From: JACDBZ01 sp036262075
GTDB taxonomy: Bacteria; Chloroflexota; Limnocylindria; QHBO01
Length of the DNA: 64,000 nucleotides
Assembly (NCBI GenBank): GCA_036262075.1
Contig: DATAJO010000001.1
Span: 15,286-79,285 of the forward strand
Reading direction: 5' to 3'
The notes under the pieces are model-generated. The model was not told where the DNA came from. It worked only from the letters and a program-made list of their open reading frames with translations, and made no database searches. Position 1 is the stretch's first letter, and the number at the start of each line of letters is the position of its first letter. A program made the position numbers and the translations under genes. Shown here in pieces: positions 7,844 through 15,778 of this stretch.

Positions 7844-9559
7844 TCAGGCCGTGAAGCGGCGCTCCGCGGCGGGCGTGTAGGGCACGTAGTCGGGCCACCA
7901 CATCGCGGCGTCGACGGCGGCCTCGAGCTCGCCGTCGCCGATCTCCGGCGCCACGCCGGAGGACACCGCCTCGCGGGCCACGGCCACGGCGATCGCCCGC
8001 GATACGCGGCGCAGGTCGGAGAGCGAGGGATACAGCCAGCCCTCGGCCAGGCGCGCGTCGTCGAGCGTGGCCGCCAGCGTGCGCGCCGCGGCGAGGATCA
8101 TCGCGTCGGTGATGCGCGACGACTCGGCCACGATCGCCCCGAGCCCGAGGCCCGGGAAGACGAGCACGTTGTTCGCCTGCGCCACGGCATGCGAGGTCAC
8201 GTCGAGCTCGACGCGGTCGAACGGGCTGCCGGTGGCCACGATCGCCCGCCCCCCGCTCCAGCGCAGGACGTCCGCCGGGTGCGCCTCGGTGTTCGCCGTC
8301 GGGTTCGAGAGCGGCAGGACGATCGGCCGCGGCGTCCGCGCCGCCATGGCCCGGATCGCCGCCTCGGAGAACGTGCCCGCCACGCCGGTCGTGCCGACGA
8401 GGACGGTCGGCCCCACGGCCTCGACGATGTCCGCCAGGGTCGTGCCCGGCACGCCGTCCACCGGCACCGGAACGGCGAGGTCGCGCTTCGTGGCGTCGAG
8501 GTCGTCGCGCCCGAGGTGGACGAGCCCGCGCGTGTCGACCAGGGCGAGCGCACGAGCCACCTCCGCATCGGTCATGCCCTCGGCGCGCATCGCCGCACGG
8601 AGCAGGCGCCCGATCCCGATCCCCGCGGCACCGGCGCCGACGAGCAGGATCCGCTGCGCCCCGAGCGGCTGGTCGAGGAGCCGGAGCGCCGACAGGACGC
8701 CCGCCACGACCACGGCGGCCGTGCCCTGCACGTCGTCGTTGAAGCTCGGGACGTCGTCGCGGTAGCGGTCGAGGATGCGCAGCGCGTTGTAGTGCTTGAA
8801 GTCCTCCCACTGGATGATGCAGCCCGGCCACACCTCCTGGACACCGCGCACGAACGCCTCCACCAGCTCGTCGTAGGCGGCGCCGCGCAGCCGGGGCTGG
8901 CGATAGCCGATGTACAGCGGATCGGCGAGGAGGTCGGGGTTGTCGGTGCCGACGTCGAGGCTGACCGGCAGCGTCAGGCCGGGGTAGATGCCGCAGGCGC
9001 CGGTGTAGAGCGCGAGCTTGCCGATCGGGATCGCCATGCCGCCGGCGCCGAGGTCGCCGAGGCCGAGGATGCGCTCGTTGTCGGTGACCACGATGAGCCG
9101 GACGTCGTCGAACGGGCCGTCGCGCAGCAGCTGCGGGATGCGGTCGACGTCGTCGGGCGTGATCCACGTCCCGCGGGTGCGGCGCAGGACGTGGCTGAAC
9201 TCCTGGCAGGCGAGCCCGACGGTCGGGGTGTAGACGATCGGCGCCAGCTCCTCGAGGTGCTCGGCCAGGACCCGGTAGAAGAGCGTCGCGTTGCGGTCCT
9301 GGAGCGCCGACAGGCCGATGTACTGCTCGAGTGGATCGCGCTTGCGGCGATGGCGCTCGAGCTCGAGCTCGACCTGCTGCTCGATGGTCATGACCCGGGC
9401 CGGCAGCAGGCCGCGCAGCGAGAACGCGTCGCGCTCCTCGTGCGGGAAGGCGAAGTCCTTCGTCAGCAGCCGATCGGCGAGCAGGCGGGGCCCGCGGATC
9501 GGGATCGTGGTCGGGCGGCCGGCGACGATGTCGTCGTACGGTGGGCGGAGGGGGCGCAT
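7844..9559 (-). CDS. NAD-type malic enzyme (long form)
   Basis: A 571-residue enzyme that oxidatively decarboxylates malate to pyruvate. The recognisable elements are YTPTVGLACQEFS, TDNERILGLGDLGAGGM, IPIGKLALYTGACGIYP, FNDDVQGTAA (metal-binding region) and the dinucleotide loop GAGAAGIGIGR. Length and order match the MaeA/SfcA-type malic enzymes of 540-570 residues. I choose the ATG at 9559, because the longer open frame would run into the tRNA gene at 9614-9689. It feeds the pyruvate node that the downstream pyruvate oxidoreductase and phosphoketolase genes also use. Confidence 0.92.
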   Translation of the reverse strand: MRPLRPPYDDIVAGRPTTIPIRGPRLLADRLLTKDFAFPHEERDAFSLRGLLPARVMTIEQQVELELERHRRKRDPLEQYIGLSALQDRNATLFYRVLAEHLEELAPIVYTPTVGLACQEFSHVLRRTRGTWITPDDVDRIPQLLRDGPFDDVRLIVVTDNERILGLGDLGAGGMAIPIGKLALYTGACGIYPGLTLPVSLDVGTDNPDLLADPLYIGYRQPRLRGAAYDELVEAFVRGVQEVWPGCIIQWEDFKHYNALRILDRYRDDVPSFNDDVQGTAAVVVAGVLSALRLLDQPLGAQRILLVGAGAAGIGIGRLLRAAMRAEGMTDAEVARALALVDTRGLVHLGRDDLDATKRDLAVPVPVDGVPGTTLADIVEAVGPTVLVGTTGVAGTFSEAAIRAMAARTPRPIVLPLSNPTANTEAHPADVLRWSGGRAIVATGSPFDRVELDVTSHAVAQANNVLVFPGLGLGAIVAESSRITDAMILAAARTLAATLDDARLAEGWLYPSLSDLRRVSRAIAVAVAREAVSSGVAPEIGDGELEAAVDAAMWWPDYVPYTPAAERRFTA

Positions 9560-9613
9560 CGGCTCCGAGCATACGCAGCCCGGACGGTGCGCGCTGGCGT
9601 CATGCGGTGGGAG

Positions 9614-9689
9614 TGGAGCGGGAGACGGGGATCGAACCCGCGACATGCAGCTTGGAAGGCTGCCGCTCTGCCAACTGAGCTACTCCCGC
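9614..9689 (-). tRNA. tRNA-Gly (anticodon TCC), CCA encoded
   Basis: On the reverse strand the acceptor GCGGGAG pairs with CTCCCGC. GCTC-N8-GAGC forms the D arm, and GCAGC-CTTCCAA-GCTGC forms the anticodon arm with anticodon TCC. GCGGG-TTCGATC-CCCGT forms the T arm, and discriminator T is followed by an encoded CCA (9614-9616). It decodes GGA/GGG glycine codons. Confidence 0.95.
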
Positions 9690-9729
9690 ATCGGCCCTAG
9701 AGGATACCGGAGGACCGGTCGCGTCGCCG

Positions 9730-10047
9730 CTACTCGATCTCGATGCGCTCGTGCTGGCGTCCGGCTGCGGCGCGCTCCTCCTCGTCGAGCTTCGCGATCC
9801 AGCTGTCGAGATAGACCCGCGCCGCCAGGAGCTGCTCGCGGCCGGCGTTCTTCAGGTGCTTGCGCGCCTCGTCCGGGAAGACCCGATGCATGAGCGCCCA
9901 GAACGCCTCCTCGGCACCCGAGCGGCCCTGCCCGACGGCCTGCCGCCAGCTCCGGCGCTCGAGCTCGGCGATGCGGGCCTCGAGCCGCGCCGTGCGATCG
10001 GCCTCGGTGGTGTCGAACTGGGACTCGGTCTTCGGCTGGTCGGTCAT
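9730..10047 (-). CDS. Small conserved helical protein coupled to the ArsA-like ATPase
   Basis: A 105-residue, charged, probably fully helical protein. Residues about 20-35 (TARLEARIAELERR) look like a short coiled coil. The centre AFWALMHRVFPDEARKHLKNAG resembles small proteins found beside ArsA/GET3-like ATPases in GC-rich bacteria, but I cannot name the family. Its ATG overlaps the stop of the ATPase gene (ATGA at 10044-10047), so the two are made together. A partner role for the ATPase is an inference. Confidence 0.7.
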   Translation of the reverse strand: MTDQPKTESQFDTTEADRTARLEARIAELERRSWRQAVGQGRSGAEEAFWALMHRVFPDEARKHLKNAGREQLLAARVYLDSWIAKLDEEERAAAGRQHERIEIE

Positions 10048-11255
10048 CTGGCTGTCTCCTTGGCAGTGCTGCGCGGTCGGAATCGAACCTTCAGGGTGCC
10101 GTCCTCGAATCGTGCTCCCTCGGTGGTGGCGTCCATGAGGATGCGGGGCAGGACCAGCGTGCGGCGCCACGTCCCGAGGTCGATGACGAGCTCGTCGCCA
10201 TGGCGGCTCAGGTTGATCCGCGTCTTCTCGGTGAACGGCAGGTCGACCGAGACGAGGTACGTGTCGCCGTCGCGCGATACCGAGTACGGACGGCCGCGGT
10301 AGAAGAACGTCGTCGGATCGTCCTCCCCGTACAGCGCGGAGGCGAGGGCGCGGAGCCGATCGAGGCCGACGACCTCGGCGTCGAAGTACGGCGCCCGCCG
10401 GACCGGGATCGGGTGGAACGTCTTCTCGACGAGCGGCCCGTAGCGCTGCTGCGCCTCGTACCAGTCACGGAAGTAGTGCCAGTCCTGGTCGTCGGGCAGG
10501 ACGCGGTTGGCGACCACGAGATCGGTCGGGTAGTCGTAGAGATGGAAATAGGTGAAGGAGCGCTGCGCCTCCTTGATGACGACCTGCTCCAACGTCAGCA
10601 CGACGCGGACCGAGGTCTTGTCGTGGTCGGTCAGCAGGCCGTGCATGTGGTCGAGGCGCCGGAACAGCTCCTCGCCGGCGTTGAACACGTCGTCGCCCGG
10701 CATCGGCATGCCGACCACGCGCTGGATGATGGGGGAGGTGAGCTTCGTGATGCGCCGGCCGATCGGCTCGATCTTCTCCATCCACCAGCGGGCCGCCTCG
10801 GGCAGGGAGAGCAGCCGGAGCGTCTCGCCGGTCGGTGCGGCGTCGACGACGACGACGTCGTACTGCCCCGAGTCGTGGTGGTCGGCGATCCACAGCAGCG
10901 AGCCGACCTCGTCCATGCCGGGCAGGACGGTCATCTCCTCGGCCATGACGTCGTCGAGGCCGCGCCAGCGGAGGACCGAGGCGGCGTACGCCTGGATCCT
11001 GCCCCAGTAGCGCGCGACGTTGTAGAAGACGTCCGACTCCTGGGCCCACAGGTTCGGCGCGAGCAGGCGCGGCTCCGGGCCGAGATCGGAGCCGAAGGCG
11101 TCGCCAAGGCTGTGTGCGATGTCCGTCGACATCACGATCGTGCGGTACCCGCGATCGGCGCAGGCGAGCGCCGTCGCGGCCGCCACGCTCGTCTTCCCGA
11201 CGCCGCCCTTGCCCGTGTAGACGAGGATTCGTGCGCTCAACCGCTGCCCCCGCAT
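10044..11255 (-). CDS. ArsA/GET3-like ATPase with C-terminal HSP20-like domain
   Basis: A 403-residue P-loop ATPase. Residues 15-22 are GKGGVGKT, the deviant Walker A of the ArsA/MinD class. STDIAHSLGDAF and DAAPTGETLRLLSLP match the ArsA A-loop and switch motifs (usual STDPAHS, with Ile for Pro here). The last ~80 residues (INLSRHGDELVIDLGTWRR and FEDGTLKVRF) resemble the HSP20-like module often fused to bacterial ArsA homologues. There are no paired arsenite Cys residues and no ars genes nearby, so a protein-targeting or chaperone role is more likely than arsenite export. A TTG at 11240 is an alternative start. Confidence 0.85.
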   Translation of the reverse strand: MRGQRLSARILVYTGKGGVGKTSVAAATALACADRGYRTIVMSTDIAHSLGDAFGSDLGPEPRLLAPNLWAQESDVFYNVARYWGRIQAYAASVLRWRGLDDVMAEEMTVLPGMDEVGSLLWIADHHDSGQYDVVVVDAAPTGETLRLLSLPEAARWWMEKIEPIGRRITKLTSPIIQRVVGMPMPGDDVFNAGEELFRRLDHMHGLLTDHDKTSVRVVLTLEQVVIKEAQRSFTYFHLYDYPTDLVVANRVLPDDQDWHYFRDWYEAQQRYGPLVEKTFHPIPVRRAPYFDAEVVGLDRLRALASALYGEDDPTTFFYRGRPYSVSRDGDTYLVSVDLPFTEKTRINLSRHGDELVIDLGTWRRTLVLPRILMDATTEGARFEDGTLKVRFRPRSTAKETAR

Positions 11256-11434
11256 CCGGTGTGGAAAGGCGGATTCTACGCCCCTCCGCGCGCAGCTCCC
11301 CTGGTGGCCAGCGCCTGCCCGGACCGGTCGCGACCGTACTTGACCGCCACTCCTAGACTTACGCCGCGGCTCGGATTGCAGCCGGCGCACGGCTCCATCG
11401 GACCGCTCGGGGGTCAACGGAGGAGGATCTGCCC

Positions 11435-12913
11435 GTGACCGCGACCCAGCAGCCCGTCGACTCCGGCGCGCCGAGCCTCGCACGCAACGCGATCGGCCTG
11501 CCCGAAGTCCTGTTCCAGTCGATCACCCACATGGCGCCGGCCGTGGCGACGGCGGCGTCGATCGGGGTGGCGACGGCGTTCGCCGGCGGCATCACGCCGC
11601 TCGCCGTCCTGTTCGCCATGATCGCCGTGCTGTTCACGGCGCTCTCGATGGCGGAGCTCGCGCGGCATCTCCCGTCGGCCGGCGGCATGTACACGTACGT
11701 CGGAGCCGGGCTCGGGTCGTTCTTCGGATGGCTCGTGGCGTGGGGCTTTGCGCTGGCCGAGCCGCTCGTGATGCCGCTCCTGCTCGGCGGCTTCGGCTTC
11801 TACGGCGCCGTCTTCCTGTCCGAGTACCTCAACGTGAGCTTCGACCTCGCCTGGGTGGCGCTCGCCATCCTGTGCGGCCTCCTGGTGTGGTGGCTGAACT
11901 ACCGGGGCATCGGCCTGTCGACCCGGACCGGTGTCGTGCTCGGCATCATCGAGATCGGCATCTTCCTGCTCATCTCGACGCTGCTCATCGTGAACGCCGA
12001 GGAGAACACCCTGAGCGTCTTCGTCCCCGGCGACGAGGGGATCAAGCCGGCCTTCCAGGGCATGATCTTCTGCCTGCTGGCCTTCATCGGCTTCGAGGCG
12101 GCCGCGCCATTGGGCGAGGAGACCGCGGAGCCGCGTCGCACGATCCCGCGCGCCGTCGTCTGGTCGGCCGTCCTCGTCGGCCTGTTCTACGTCTACAACT
12201 ACTACGCCGCCACGGTCTTCTTCGGCCCGGACCGGATGGGCGACTTCCTGGCGGCCAACGAAGGCGACCCGTGGGGCGGCATGGCAACCCAGGTGCTCGG
12301 CACGCTCGGCGGCCTGCTCGTCATCTTCGCCATCCTGAACAGCTCGGTGGCCAACGCGAACGCCGGCGCCACCGCGGCCACCCGCTCGCTCTTCGCGATG
12401 GGCCGCGCCGGGCTCCTGCCGCGCTTCTTCGCGGCGGTGCACCCCGAGACGCGGGCACCGGTCAACGCCGTCCACTTCCAGGCGATCACGGCCATCGTCA
12501 TCGCCGTGGTGCTCGGCTTCGTCCTGGGGACCGACCTCTACCCGGCCGGCCTGAACGTGTACGCCTTCCTGGGCACGATGCTCGGGCTGATCTTCGCCGG
12601 GATCTACATCCTGGTGAACGTGGCGTGCATCGGCTACTACTGGCGTGAGCGGCGCAGCGAGTTCAACTGGCTGAAGCACCTCGTCGTGCCGGTCCTCGGG
12701 GTCATCGCCATGATCCCGGCGCTGCTCGCCGTCATCGGCGGCATCACGATCCCGATCCTGGACATCCCGCTCGACCCGCTCACGAGCTACCTGAGCTACA
12801 CGGCGCCGATCGTCGGGGTCTGGGTCGTGCTCGGCATCGTCGCCTACATCTGGCTGTACGTGTCGAACCGGGCCGCCCTCGACCGCGTGGACGACGTGTA
12901 CGGCGGCGAGTAG
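11435..12913 (+). CDS. APC-family amino acid/polyamine permease
   Basis: A 492-residue protein with about twelve membrane helices. LFQSITHMAPA in TM1 and the GGMYTYVGAGLGSFFGWLVAW segment fit the APC superfamily core (glycine-rich unwound TM1/TM6 region near FCLLAFIGFEAAAPLGEE). It starts with GTG at 11435, behind a strong GGAGGAGG ribosome-binding site. It ends just before a hairpin at 12934-12959 that it shares with the convergent acetamidase gene. The proximity to an acetamidase/formamidase suggests an amine or amide substrate, but that is context only. Confidence 0.88.
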   Translation: MTATQQPVDSGAPSLARNAIGLPEVLFQSITHMAPAVATAASIGVATAFAGGITPLAVLFAMIAVLFTALSMAELARHLPSAGGMYTYVGAGLGSFFGWLVAWGFALAEPLVMPLLLGGFGFYGAVFLSEYLNVSFDLAWVALAILCGLLVWWLNYRGIGLSTRTGVVLGIIEIGIFLLISTLLIVNAEENTLSVFVPGDEGIKPAFQGMIFCLLAFIGFEAAAPLGEETAEPRRTIPRAVVWSAVLVGLFYVYNYYAATVFFGPDRMGDFLAANEGDPWGGMATQVLGTLGGLLVIFAILNSSVANANAGATAATRSLFAMGRAGLLPRFFAAVHPETRAPVNAVHFQAITAIVIAVVLGFVLGTDLYPAGLNVYAFLGTMLGLIFAGIYILVNVACIGYYWRERRSEFNWLKHLVVPVLGVIAMIPALLAVIGGITIPILDIPLDPLTSYLSYTAPIVGVWVVLGIVAYIWLYVSNRAALDRVDDVYGGE

Positions 12914-12933
12914 CCCCCGCCCCTGGACCGATG

Positions 12934-12959
12934 CGGGCCGGCGGTTCGCCGCCGGCCCG
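12934..12959. terminator. Bidirectional hairpin terminator between convergent genes
   Basis: CGGGCCGGCGG, TTCG, CCGCCGGCCCG: an 11-bp perfect stem with a TTCG tetraloop, followed on the plus strand by TTCGTCGTCTC. It lies between the stops of the permease (+) and the acetamidase (-) and can act in both directions. Confidence 0.7.
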
Positions 12960-12968
12960 TTCGTCGTC

Positions 12969-13910
12969 TCAGTCGAAGATGCCGAGCGGGCAGTGGGCCG
13001 TGACGACGAAGTTCGGCACGTCCACGATCTCGCTGATGCGCAGGTCGACGGCCACGCTGCACAGCTGGTAGGCCTGCATCGGCTCCAGGCCGTGCTCGCG
13101 CCCCATCCACTCGATCATGCGGCGCACCGCGTCGCGCGCCGCCGTCATGAGGTCGGGGCCGATCCCGTCGGTCGCGTAGCGCGGGCCGTTGCGCAGCGCG
13201 GCGTGCGGGTCGGGCGCCGCGATGAACTCCGGGCCGGTGACGTGGACGTCCCTGCGCACGGTGAGGCGCACGACGGCGCGCATCGGCGTCTCGATGGCGG
13301 TGCCGGTGACCTCGCCGTCGCCCTGGGTCGCGTGGCCGTCGCCGATCGAGAAGCGGGCGCCGGCATGGAAGACGGGGAGGAACAGCGTCGAGCCGGCCAC
13401 GAGGTGGCGGGTGTCCATGTTGCCGCCGTGCAGGTCCGGCGGGATCGTGGAGCGCGGCCCCGTCTCCGGCGCCACGCCGAGCTCGCCGCAGAACGGCGCG
13501 AGCGGCACGTGGACCCCCGGCCAGAACTCCGCCCGGTCCGCGGCCGGGTCGAAGCGCGTGATCTTCAGGAACGGCTCCGGGAACTCGTCGGTCAGCAGGC
13601 CGAAGCCGGGGATCGCCGCCGACCATCCCCAGTCGGCCGGCTCGAGCTCGAGGATGTCGATCTGGAGCGAATCACCCGGCTCGGCGCCGGCGACCTCCAC
13701 CGGCCCGGTGACCTGGTCCACCCGGTCGAAGTCGAGGGCATCGAGCGACGCGGTCGTCGAGTCGGGCCCGATCTGGCCGTTCGACGCATCCAGGCAGTCG
13801 AACTCGACGACCGACCCCGATCCGACGGTGGCGACGGGCGGAATGGCGGGATCCCAGGCGAGGTGGTTCTGGTCGCGGGTGATGCGCGCGGAAGGTGACT
13901 CAACGGCCAT
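12969..13910 (-). CDS. Acetamidase/formamidase family protein
   Basis: A 313-residue enzyme of the FmdA/AmdA family, which hydrolyses short amides to ammonia and the acid. NQIGPDS-like (ASNGQIGPDS), the VTGPVEVAGAEPGDSLQIDI strand pair, LAPFCGELGVAPE, HGGNMDTRHLVAGSTLFLPV and DGHATQGDGEVTG are the standard family blocks. The ATG at 13910 is preceded by GGAGAAGGAACC. An open frame extends upstream but is much less likely. It lies downstream of an LLM oxidoreductase on the same strand. Confidence 0.92.
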   Translation of the reverse strand: MAVESPSARITRDQNHLAWDPAIPPVATVGSGSVVEFDCLDASNGQIGPDSTTASLDALDFDRVDQVTGPVEVAGAEPGDSLQIDILELEPADWGWSAAIPGFGLLTDEFPEPFLKITRFDPAADRAEFWPGVHVPLAPFCGELGVAPETGPRSTIPPDLHGGNMDTRHLVAGSTLFLPVFHAGARFSIGDGHATQGDGEVTGTAIETPMRAVVRLTVRRDVHVTGPEFIAAPDPHAALRNGPRYATDGIGPDLMTAARDAVRRMIEWMGREHGLEPMQAYQLCSVAVDLRISEIVDVPNFVVTAHCPLGIFD

Positions 13911-13953
13911 CGGTTCCTTCTCCTGCGGCGCTCGTATGGCGTGGAGGTCGATT

Positions 13954-14901
13954 CTAGACCCGCTCCGGCCCGGCCAGCCGCTCGACGACGGGGGCGATGT
14001 CGTCGACGCCACCGACCATGATCGAGCTGATCCCGAGCTCCGAGCGCATGCGCTCGAGCTTCTCGACCAGCCCGTCGAGCGTGCCGACGAAGAAGTGCGG
14101 CGAGTCGAGGACCTCCTCGGGCGTGATCGGGATGCCGCTGCGCTCCGTGAGGCGCTCGGCGAAGGCCTCGGCCAGCGGCCGCGGATCGTCGACGATCGCC
14201 GGCTGGTTGCCGGACGGATACACGTTCAGCGTGAGCTCCGCGAACCGATCGCCGGCGGCCTCGCGCACCCAGCCGATCTTCTCGGCCGTGCCCTCCCAGG
14301 TGAGCGAGCGCGGGTCGGCGGCACCGCCTCGGATGCGCGGCGCGAGCCCGACGATCTGCGCCTCGCGCGCGGCGAGCTCGAGCGTCCGACGGCCACCGCC
14401 GCCGATGAGGAACGGCGGGTGCGGCCGCTGGACCGGCTTGGGGTGGGCGTCGTGGTCGGTGATCGTGTAGTGCTCGCCGCGGAACGAGAACGGTCCGTCG
14501 CCGAAGCAGCCCTTCAGCACGGCGATCGCCTCCGCCAGGCGCGCCTGGCGCACCGGGGTCGGGTCGAAGGGCAGGCCGATGGCCTCGTACTCGGCGCGGT
14601 TCCAGCCGGCGCCCATCGTCACGTCGAGCCGCCCTCCGGACAGGACGTCGATGCTCGCCAGCTCCTGGGCGAGGACCGCCGGATGGCGCAGGTCGTTGTT
14701 GTGGACGAAGCTGCCGACCCGCAGCCGATCGTTGACGGCCACGATCGCCGCCATCGCCGCGATCGGGCCGAGCTGGGGGATGAGGTGGTCGGGGATGACG
14801 AGCGTGTCGATGCCGTGCGCCTCGGCCCGGCGGGTGGTCTCGCGCAGCTCGTCGAGAGTCGCGATGTCGCGGGCATCGGCGAGGAATCGGAAGGGTCGCA
14901 T
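13954..14901 (-). CDS. LLM-class F420-dependent oxidoreductase (TIGR03621-like)
   Basis: A 315-residue luciferase-like TIM barrel: MRPFRFLADARD start, DHLIPQLGPIAAMAAI, RVGSFVHNNDLRHPAVLAQE, SGGRLDVTMGAGWNRAEYEA and RPHPPFLIGGGGRRTLELAA. It matches the actinobacterial subfamily of F420-dependent oxidoreductases with the long C-terminal TPEEVLDSPHFFVGTLDGL segment. It is probably reductive or oxidative on an unknown secondary metabolite. It lies 43 bp upstream of the acetamidase on the same strand, possibly co-transcribed. Confidence 0.87.
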   Translation of the reverse strand: MRPFRFLADARDIATLDELRETTRRAEAHGIDTLVIPDHLIPQLGPIAAMAAIVAVNDRLRVGSFVHNNDLRHPAVLAQELASIDVLSGGRLDVTMGAGWNRAEYEAIGLPFDPTPVRQARLAEAIAVLKGCFGDGPFSFRGEHYTITDHDAHPKPVQRPHPPFLIGGGGRRTLELAAREAQIVGLAPRIRGGAADPRSLTWEGTAEKIGWVREAAGDRFAELTLNVYPSGNQPAIVDDPRPLAEAFAERLTERSGIPITPEEVLDSPHFFVGTLDGLVEKLERMRSELGISSIMVGGVDDIAPVVERLAGPERV

Positions 14902-14948
14902 CGGTGCGTGGCATGCTAGCCGGAGCGGGCGGGCAACGCCCGCGGGGC

Positions 14949-15041
14949 GGTGCGGTCGGGTGGCTGCCGGCCAGGTGCGGTCCGGAGTGGTGCGGTGGCG
15001 TACGGCACGGATCGGAGCGGTTGCGTGCGAATCGGTGCGGT
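14949..15041. repeat. Four dispersed copies of GGTGCGGT
   Basis: GGTGCGGT occurs at 14949, 14974, 14989 and 15034 inside the 184-bp gap ahead of the gene at 15086. All copies are in the same orientation with uneven spacing (25, 15 and 45 bp). This may be an operator cluster or simple low-complexity drift; nothing else is recognisable in the gap. Confidence 0.3.
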
Positions 15042-15085
15042 TCGCGTCAGTTGCTGGTCCTAGTCACCCATGGTTCCATCAGCAC

Positions 15086-15775
15086 GTGCCTGCCCACACG
15101 CGCGACTCGGTGCCTCCGACGCGCTCTCGTCAACGACGCGGACCGCTGTCCGTCGCCGCCGATCTCATCCGTGACGGCGAGACGGTGCTGTCGCTCATCG
15201 ACCCGCGCGCCCGGGGCCGCGACCCGGACGCGTTCTCGCGCTGGCTGAGCGCCCGGCTCATGATCTCGGAGCTGCCGCGGATCATGCTGCCGCCCTGCGA
15301 CCAGCGCTGCCGGGGCGTGTCGCATGCGCCCGAGCGGGTCGTCGTCCTCAACGACCTCGCCGTGGACCCGACGCTGCCCCGCGCGTTCACGTGGTGGTCC
15401 GGCTGGAACGAGACGCTCGAGCGCCACGTCCGCGCCGCGCCGCTGTGGTACGCCGGCGCACCCGCGCTGCCGGTGACCCCGGCGGAGCGTCGCCTGCGTG
15501 CCGGCACGACGCTGCGACGCGTGGCCTCGACCGATCCGTACTGGGTCGCCTACGACGGGGCGGCGCAGGAGACGCTGTACCGCATCGGTGACGGGCCGCT
15601 GGCCGGTGGCTTCCTCATCGCCGTCAGCTTTGGCCACGCCCCGCTGCTGCCGACGCTGGCCGGCGCGCTGCTCGCCCCCGATCACCCGCCGGCGCGTGAC
15701 CCGGCGGTCGCCGTGCGGCTCCTGGCGGCGGGCTGGGCGGCCGTCGAGCGCGGCCTCCCGTACGAGGACGCCTAG
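15086..15775 (+). CDS. Hypothetical protein
   Basis: A 229-residue soluble protein that I do not recognise. The middle holds LPPCDQRCRGVSHAPERVVVLNDL with two cysteines and a tryptophan-rich WWSGWNETLERHVRAAPLWYAG stretch. The C-terminal half reads like a small alpha/beta fold (YRIGDGPLAGGFLIAVSFGHAP). I take the GTG at 15086 as start; a GTG at 15109 is equally possible, and the frame is open farther upstream without good codon content. It ends three bases before the convergent GH15 gene. Confidence 0.6.
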   Translation: MPAHTRDSVPPTRSRQRRGPLSVAADLIRDGETVLSLIDPRARGRDPDAFSRWLSARLMISELPRIMLPPCDQRCRGVSHAPERVVVLNDLAVDPTLPRAFTWWSGWNETLERHVRAAPLWYAGAPALPVTPAERRLRAGTTLRRVASTDPYWVAYDGAAQETLYRIGDGPLAGGFLIAVSFGHAPLLPTLAGALLAPDHPPARDPAVAVRLLAAGWAAVERGLPYEDA

Positions 15776-15778
15776 CTC

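Noticed and set aside
9560..9646. Longer N-terminus for malic enzyme reaching into 9646
   Set aside because: It would overlap the tRNA-Gly gene at 9614-9689, and the added residues do not resemble the family.
11340..11359. TTGACC and TAGACT ahead of the APC permease as a sigma-70 promoter
   Set aside because: The spacer is only eight bases, too short for a -35/-10 pair.
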